Below are positions 60,060-64,000 of a DNA stretch of 64,000 nucleotides, piece after piece. Under the pieces are notes generated by a model, which saw nothing but the letters and a program-made list of their open reading frames with translations, ran no database searches and had not been told where the DNA came from. This DNA comes from Streptomyces sp. NBC_01551 (lineage in GTDB: Bacteria > Actinomycetota > Actinomycetes > Streptomycetales > Streptomycetaceae). The DNA lies in the NCBI RefSeq assembly GCF_026339935.1, contig NZ_JAPEPX010000001.1, positions 3,300,001-3,364,000 of the forward strand. The letters are read 5' to 3'. How positions within the stretch are numbered: position 1 is the first letter of the stretch; each line of letters opens with the position of its first letter. The translations under genes and the position numbers were made by a program.

Positions 60060-60725
60060 TCAGGCGTCGCCGGACGGGTCGGAGCACAGGCGCAGCACCC
60101 GCTCCGCGAGCTCCTCCGCGGTGGCGGCGCCGTCGTCGAGCGCGGCGATCCGGACACCCAGGTCAGCGGACTCGGCGGCGGCGGTGGCCGTCAGGGTGGT
60201 CAGCGCGGCCGCGTAACCGGCGTACGCGCTGCGGCCGATGAGCCGCTCGGTACGCGGCACGGCGAGCGCGGTGTTCACGATGACGCCGCTGCCGCGTGCC
60301 TCCATGGGGGCCAGCTCGTGCTTCATCGCCGCGAACAGGCCCGTGAGGTGGGCGGCGAGGGACACCACCCAGTCGACCTCGACCAGACCGGTGCCGGACC
60401 CGGGCCCCTCCGGGCCGGTGACGCTCGCGTCGTTGAACGCGAAGTCCGGGGCCCCGAACCGCTCCACCGTCGCCGCCACCATCCGGGCGGCCGCGCCGAC
60501 GCCGTCCCGCGCCACGTCCGCCACCACGGAGCCGGCCCGTCCGCCGGCGTCACGGATCAGCTTGACCGTGCCCGCCAGCTGCTCCTCGTCCGGTCCGGCG
60601 ACCATCACGGTGGCGCCCTCGCGGGCGAACGCGATCGCCGTGGCCCGGCAGGCGCCGTCGCCAGCCCCGCTGACCAGGGCGACCTTTCCGGCGAACTTCT
60701 GTGCGTGTCCTGCGGTCGCCGTCAT
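60060..60725 (-). CDS. SDR-fold protein with altered cofactor and catalytic motifs
   Basis: A 221-residue Rossmann protein. The length and strand pattern match SDRs (GKVALVSGAGDGACRATAIAFAREGATVMVAG; GGRAGSVVADVARD; GVIVNTALAVPRTERLIG), but the Gly-rich motif ends GDGAC instead of GxGIG, NNAG is NDAS, and the YxxxK active site is YAGYA with no Lys. By comparison, the SDR at 4957 has all these. Catalysis by the normal mechanism is therefore doubtful; it may bind a ligand, structure the enzyme complex, or use a changed mechanism. Overlaps the FMO gene by ATGA. Confidence 0.78.
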   Translation of the reverse strand: MTATAGHAQKFAGKVALVSGAGDGACRATAIAFAREGATVMVAGPDEEQLAGTVKLIRDAGGRAGSVVADVARDGVGAAARMVAATVERFGAPDFAFNDASVTGPEGPGSGTGLVEVDWVVSLAAHLTGLFAAMKHELAPMEARGSGVIVNTALAVPRTERLIGRSAYAGYAAALTTLTATAAAESADLGVRIAALDDGAATAEELAERVLRLCSDPSGDA

Positions 60726-61903
60726 CGGAGCTTCTCCCCGTGGAGCCAGGCGACCTTGTCGTACATGTCCTCGGCCGACAGGCCCGACAGCATCGCGTTG
60801 CGTTCGCGGGCGCCCTCGCCCGCCGGGTGGTAGAGCTGACGCCCCATCTCGCGGGCCACCAGCTGGGTCCGCGCGGTGCGTTCGCGGCGTTCCGCGCCGT
60901 ACTTCTCCAGGCGCTGCACGAAGTCCTCCGCGGCGCAGTCCAGCGCGTCGGAGATCACCACCGCGTCCTCCAGGGCCTGGCAGGCGCCCTGCGCCGCGTA
61001 CTGGAGCATCGGGTGCGCGGCGTCGCCCAGGAGCGCCACCCGGCCGTCCGTCCACACGTCGACCGGGTCGCGGTCGCACAGCACCCAGGCCTTCCAGTCC
61101 CTGCCGAGCTCCAGCAGCCGCCGGGCGGTTTCGCCCAGCTCCGGGAACTCGCCGAGCACGTGCTCGCGGGCGGCCGGCTTGCCGACGACGGCCTCCCGGG
61201 CGTCGTCGTCGCGGGTCGCGGCCAGGTTCAAGAACGCGCCGCCACCGATCGGGTAGTGGACGAAGTGCCACTTGGGGCCCGCCCACAGGGTCACGGTGTT
61301 CCACCGCAGCTCCTCGGGCACCCGGTCCATGGGGATCACCGACCGGTAGATGGTGTGCCCGGAGACCCGCGGGTCGCCGTCGCCGACGAGCTGGCGGCGC
61401 ACCGCGGAGCGGATGCCGTCGGCGCCGATCAGCGCGTCGCCGGTGATCCGCTCGCCGCTCGCCAGGACGGCGCTCACCCGGCCCGGGCCGGGGCCGCCGT
61501 TCTCGTACGCGACGACGGAGCTCTCGCCGCGCAGCTCGATCAGCGGGTGGGCGCGGCAGCCCTCCAGCAGCGGCTCGTACACGTCGGAACGCTGGACGAC
61601 GGCGTACGGGTTCCCGAACCGGGCCCGGTAGTCGCCGGTCAGCGGCATGGAGGCGACGCGCTCGTCGGTCGTGCCGTCCATGAAGCGCAGTTCGTCGATG
61701 TAGACGGCCCGGGCGCGGACCTGGGCGCCGACGCCGAGCAGGTCGAGGGCGTGGAAGGCGTTGGGGCCGAGCTGGATGCCGGCGCCGAGTTCGGTGAAGC
61801 TGTCCCGGCGCTCCAGGACGGTCACCCGGTGGCCGCGGCCGGCGATGCCGAGCGCGGCGGCGAGTCCGCCGATGCCGCCACCGGCGATGAGTATGTTCGC
61901 CAT
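60722..61903 (-). CDS. FAD monooxygenase resembling 3-hydroxybenzoate 6-hydroxylase
   Basis: A 393-residue class A flavin hydroxylase. GGGIGGLAAALGIAG binds the FAD ADP part, ELGAGIQLGPNAFHALDLLGVG is typical of the 3-hydroxybenzoate 6-hydroxylase/salicylate hydroxylase group, GDALIGADGIRSAVRR is the DG motif, and GDAAHPMLQYAAQGACQALEDAV the GD motif. The product would be a para-dihydroxylated aromatic acid such as gentisate, if the substrate is 3-hydroxybenzoate. The gene starts 6 bases after aroA and is coupled to the degenerate SDR gene. Substrate assignment is by similarity only. Confidence 0.85.
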   Translation of the reverse strand: MANILIAGGGIGGLAAALGIAGRGHRVTVLERRDSFTELGAGIQLGPNAFHALDLLGVGAQVRARAVYIDELRFMDGTTDERVASMPLTGDYRARFGNPYAVVQRSDVYEPLLEGCRAHPLIELRGESSVVAYENGGPGPGRVSAVLASGERITGDALIGADGIRSAVRRQLVGDGDPRVSGHTIYRSVIPMDRVPEELRWNTVTLWAGPKWHFVHYPIGGGAFLNLAATRDDDAREAVVGKPAAREHVLGEFPELGETARRLLELGRDWKAWVLCDRDPVDVWTDGRVALLGDAAHPMLQYAAQGACQALEDAVVISDALDCAAEDFVQRLEKYGAERRERTARTQLVAREMGRQLYHPAGEGARERNAMLSGLSAEDMYDKVAWLHGEKLR

Positions 61904-61909
61904 CGTGGT

Positions 61910-63229
61910 TCAGATCCCTTGTGGTGTCGCGGCGCCGGGGAAGAGCCGGCGCAGTTCGTCGTGGAAGCCGGGGAACGTCTTGCTGACGCAGGCCGGGTCG
62001 TCGAGGGTGATGCCGTCGGCGCGCAGGCCGAGGACGGAGAACGCCATCGCGATCCGGTGGTCGCGGTAGCAGGCGATCTCGGCCGGCTTCGGGGTGCCGG
62101 GGTGGATGGTGATCCGCTCCGGGCCCTCCTCCGTGTGGATGCCGAGGGCGCGCAGGTTGCGGGCGATGGCCTCGATGCGGTCGGACTCCTTGAGCCGGGC
62201 GTGGCCGATGCCGTGGACGGTGATCGGGCCGTCGGCGAGCGGGGCGATGGCCGCGAGGGTCATGAAGGTGTCGGAGATGTTGCCCATGTCCACGTCGAAC
62301 CCGCCGGTGAGGCTGCCGTCGGGGCGGCCGGTGACGGTGGTCGCGGACCCGGTGATCTCCACGTGGGCGCCGGCGCGGCGCAGCACCTCGACGAAGCCGA
62401 GGTCGCCCTGGGAGCTGCCGGTGCCGAGGCCGGGGACCGTGACGCGCTGCCCGGTGACGGCGGCCGCCGCGAAGAAGTAGGAGGCGGTGGAGGCGTCGGG
62501 CTCGATGGTCAGGTCCGCGGCGGTGTAGCCGCCGGGGTGCACGGTGATCGCGCCGTCGCCGTGGTCCTCGGTACGGGCGCCGAAGTGGTGCATCAGGGCG
62601 AGCGTCATGTCGATGTACGGGCGGCTGACCAGGCTCCGCGGGCGGACGGTCAGCGGGGCGGCCATCAGCGGGGCCGACAGCAGCAGTCCGGTGAGGTACT
62701 GGCTGCTGAAGGAGGAGTCGAGGGTGATGTCCCCGCCGGCCAGGCCGCGGCCGGTGACGGTGAGCGGCAGGACCCCGGCGGGGCCGGTCGCCACGTCCGC
62801 GCCCAGCGCGGTGAGGGCGTCGGCGAGGGGGCGCAGCGGGCGGGCGCGGAGCTGGTCGGTGCCGTCGAAGAGGAACCGGCCGTGGCCCGCGGCGGCGAAG
62901 GGGGGCAGGAAGCGGGCGGCGGTCCCCGCGTCGGCGCACCACACGCGGGCGCCGTCGGCGACGGGGCCGCGGCCGAGCCCGGCGACGTCCCAGGCGGGGC
63001 CGGCTTCGCCGATCTCGCCGACTTCGGTGACTTCGGTGATGCGGACGCCGAGGTCGCTGAGCGCGGTGCGGAAGGCGAGGGTGTCGTCGCTGACGAGGGG
63101 CGCCCGCAGACGGGTGACCCCGGCGGCCGCGGCGGCCAGCAGCAGGGCCCGGTTGGTGATGCTCTTGGAGCCGGGCACCCGCGCGGTCAGCGGGGCGAGG
63201 CCGTCGGTCCTCTGCGGTGGGGTACGCAC
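61910..63229 (-). CDS. aroA: 3-phosphoshikimate 1-carboxyvinyltransferase (EPSP synthase)
   Basis: A 439-residue EPSP synthase. GSKSITNRALLLAA with K22 and CADAGTAARFLPPF bind shikimate-3-phosphate and PEP; the catalytic Asp/Glu segment and ARLKESDRIEAIARNL, YRDHRIAMAFSVLGL and KTFPGFHDELRRLFP follow. The GTG at 63229 has AGGAG 9 bases ahead; the longer frame to 63310 is not conserved. First gene of the aromatic operon; a repeated CACTNCGTCA motif lies upstream and could be its regulator site. It seems a second, cluster-dedicated copy. Confidence 0.94.
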   Translation of the reverse strand: MRTPPQRTDGLAPLTARVPGSKSITNRALLLAAAAAGVTRLRAPLVSDDTLAFRTALSDLGVRITEVTEVGEIGEAGPAWDVAGLGRGPVADGARVWCADAGTAARFLPPFAAAGHGRFLFDGTDQLRARPLRPLADALTALGADVATGPAGVLPLTVTGRGLAGGDITLDSSFSSQYLTGLLLSAPLMAAPLTVRPRSLVSRPYIDMTLALMHHFGARTEDHGDGAITVHPGGYTAADLTIEPDASTASYFFAAAAVTGQRVTVPGLGTGSSQGDLGFVEVLRRAGAHVEITGSATTVTGRPDGSLTGGFDVDMGNISDTFMTLAAIAPLADGPITVHGIGHARLKESDRIEAIARNLRALGIHTEEGPERITIHPGTPKPAEIACYRDHRIAMAFSVLGLRADGITLDDPACVSKTFPGFHDELRRLFPGAATPQGI

Positions 63230-63335
63230 GGCGCGGTGCTCCTTGGTGGGTGCGGTGGGCGGGGGCCGGCCGTCGAAGCGGCGGCCGTGAGACACCCTGC
63301 AACGCCCCACCGGGCGGCGGGCAGCCCCCGCCGGG

Positions 63336-63364
63336 CACTTCGTCAGGTACCCGACACTGCGTCA
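63336..63364 (-). promoter_or_regulatory. Direct-repeat candidate operator before aroA
   Basis: CACTTCGTCA (63336-63345) and CACTGCGTCA (63355-63364) differ at one base and start 19 bases apart, about 107-135 bases upstream of aroA. On the coding strand they read TGACGCAGTG and TGACGAAGTG. Two direct half-sites suit a transcription activator. Confidence 0.35.
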
Positions 63365-63412
63365 AACACCCGCCACCGAGCCCCTCCTGCCACGGGCGGC
63401 GCGCGGGCACGC

Positions 63413-63449
63413 CGAACCGGCCGGCGCCGTATCGGCGCCGACCGGTTCG
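63413..63449 (-). terminator. Terminator of the gene upstream of aroA
   Basis: A 17-base-pair stem (63413-63429 with 63433-63449, one mismatch) around a TAT loop, 171 bases after the stop of the 63621 gene. Confidence 0.75.
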
Positions 63450-63472
63450 AACCCACCCCGGTCGCGGGACGA

Positions 63473-63571
63473 CCCCGCACGGCCGGCCCGGCCGGGGTGT
63501 GGGAAGCCCGCCCCGTACCGCCCGGCCCGGCCCGGCCCCGCACGGCCGGGGTTGTGGGGAGCCCGCCCCGT
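63473..63571. repeat. Two copies of a GC-rich unit of about 35-43 bases
   Basis: CCCCGCACGGCCGG...GGAAGCCCGCCCCGT at 63473-63515 recurs as CCCCGCACGGCCGG...GGGAGCCCGCCCCGT at 63536-63571, with a few changes in the middle. Confidence 0.6.
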
Positions 63572-63620
63572 GCTGAGCCGGGCAGCCCCGGGGCGGGGCT
63601 CGGTTCGGGTGGGGCTGGGC

Positions 63621-63971
63621 TCAGGCCTCGGTCTGCCCGGCCAGGGAAAGGGCCAGGCCGTGGCCGGAGAGGGCGGCGATGGTGAAGGCGCCTTCGACCG
63701 TGGCCTCCACGTCGAACAGGGTGCGTTGCACCGGAGGGCGGCCGATGAGTTCCGCGGCCCGGGCCGGCAGCGGCGCGGCGGCCGCCTCGGCGGACTCCCA
63801 CAGGAGCACCGCGCCCCACCGCTCGGTCTCCGGGTCGGAGATCCAGAACTTCAGGCGCAGGCCCGGCACCCCCGCGAAGCGGTCCACGGCCTCGTCCCGG
63901 AGGAACGTACGCAGAGAGGCGATGGTCTGGCCGGACCCGGCCAGGTCCCACCACACGACGGCGGCCTTCAC
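63621..63971 (-). CDS. Small ABM/YdhR-like protein
   Basis: A 116-residue protein: KAAVVWWDLAGSGQTIASLRTFL, LRLKFWISDPETERWGAVLLWES and GRPPVQRTLFDVEATVEGAF resemble a dimeric alpha-beta-barrel (antibiotic-biosynthesis-monooxygenase or YdhR-type) fold, seen in small proteins acting on aromatic polyketides. The GTG start overlaps the stop of the previous gene (GTGA at 63968-63971) and GGGAG stands 8 bases ahead. A role with the aromatic operon is inference; a terminator separates them. Confidence 0.7.
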   Translation of the reverse strand: MKAAVVWWDLAGSGQTIASLRTFLRDEAVDRFAGVPGLRLKFWISDPETERWGAVLLWESAEAAAAPLPARAAELIGRPPVQRTLFDVEATVEGAFTIAALSGHGLALSLAGQTEA

Positions 63972-64000
63972 CGGGCACGCTCCCGCAGCAGCCCGGTGAG
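63968..64000 (-). CDS. 3' end of an upstream gene (C-terminal tail)
   Basis: The minus-strand frame at the window edge reads LTGLLRERAR and stops at 63968-63970, overlapping the next start by GTGA, a typical translational coupling. Only ten residues are visible, so no function can be given; it is probably part of the same biosynthetic region. Confidence 0.6.
   Translation of the reverse strand, partial: LTGLLRERAR

Larger units (their letters stand above)
63230..63620. other. Control region upstream of aroA
   Basis: A 391-base gap containing, in order, the aroA ribosome site, a direct-repeat candidate operator, a strong terminator for the preceding minus-strand gene, and a 35-base direct repeat. 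So the aro operon probably has its own promoter. No coding sequence supported. Confidence 0.6.

Noticed and set aside
60060..63410. A minus-strand frame of 1116 residues spanning SDR, FMO and aroA.
   Set aside because: Only its end (60060-60725) is the SDR gene; the upstream part is low-complexity Arg/Pro/Gly shadow of other coding frames.

Overview
The window is very GC-rich actinobacterial chromosome. Streptomyces or a close relative is the best fit: GTG and TTG starts, strong third-position GC bias, Tat-exported enzymes, SpoIIE/PP2C and SigB-family regulators, and neighbours such as bkdBC, aspS, a pirin gene and phoX that I recall lying together near oriC in Streptomyces coelicolor. Two parS centromere palindromes (40612-40627 and 46644-46659) independently support an origin-proximal position. 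No rRNA, tRNA or CRISPR array was seen. Assignments come from reading protein motifs by eye; no database search was run.

Layout. 1-4850: the end of a branched-chain 2-oxoacid dehydrogenase operon (bkdB partial, bkdC), then small hypotheticals. 4957-9537: a minus-strand operon of cupin, Tat-exported bicovalent-FAD oxidase, DHA2 exporter and SDR. 9808-13988: a protease/inhibitor island, with a papain-like protease followed by a chagasin-like inhibitor and a subtilase facing a free-standing I9 inhibitor. 14072-20207: regulator/transporter pair, nitrilase-type hydrolase and conserved hypotheticals. 20251-22160: a lone large serine integrase inserted beside, and apparently rebuilding, the 5' end of a thioredoxin/NHL gene. 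23854-36244: housekeeping genes (M18 aminopeptidase, acyl-CoA dehydrogenase, pirin carrying a phiC31-type attB, AI-2E family protein, SpoIIE phosphatase, aspS). 36335-42626: repeat-rich VWA protein, PhoX phosphatase behind a PHO box, and a lipoprotein/histidine kinase pair. 42666-53699: FUSC transporter, small membrane proteins, a sortase-like protein without catalytic residues, a PucR regulator, a cobalamin-riboswitch-controlled cbtB-cbtA unit, uricase and a class III aminotransferase. 53938-55507: SigB-family sigma factor and a SHOCT membrane protein.

55578-63229 is a tight minus-strand operon: aroA, an FAD monooxygenase resembling 3-hydroxybenzoate 6-hydroxylases, a degenerate SDR, aroC, aroK, a fused aroB-aroQ and an LLM flavin oxidoreductase, joined by repeated ATGA overlaps. 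It encodes five of the seven shikimate-pathway activities together with aromatic-tailoring enzymes. It looks like part of a specialised-metabolite or aromatic-precursor cluster continuing past the window end. DAHP synthase and shikimate dehydrogenase are not present in the visible part.

The most interesting items are the two protease/inhibitor pairs, the shikimate operon with its fusion and catalytically altered SDR, the gene-restoring integrase cassette, the sortase-like pseudoenzyme, and a clean double CCTAG-N5-CTAGG operator.
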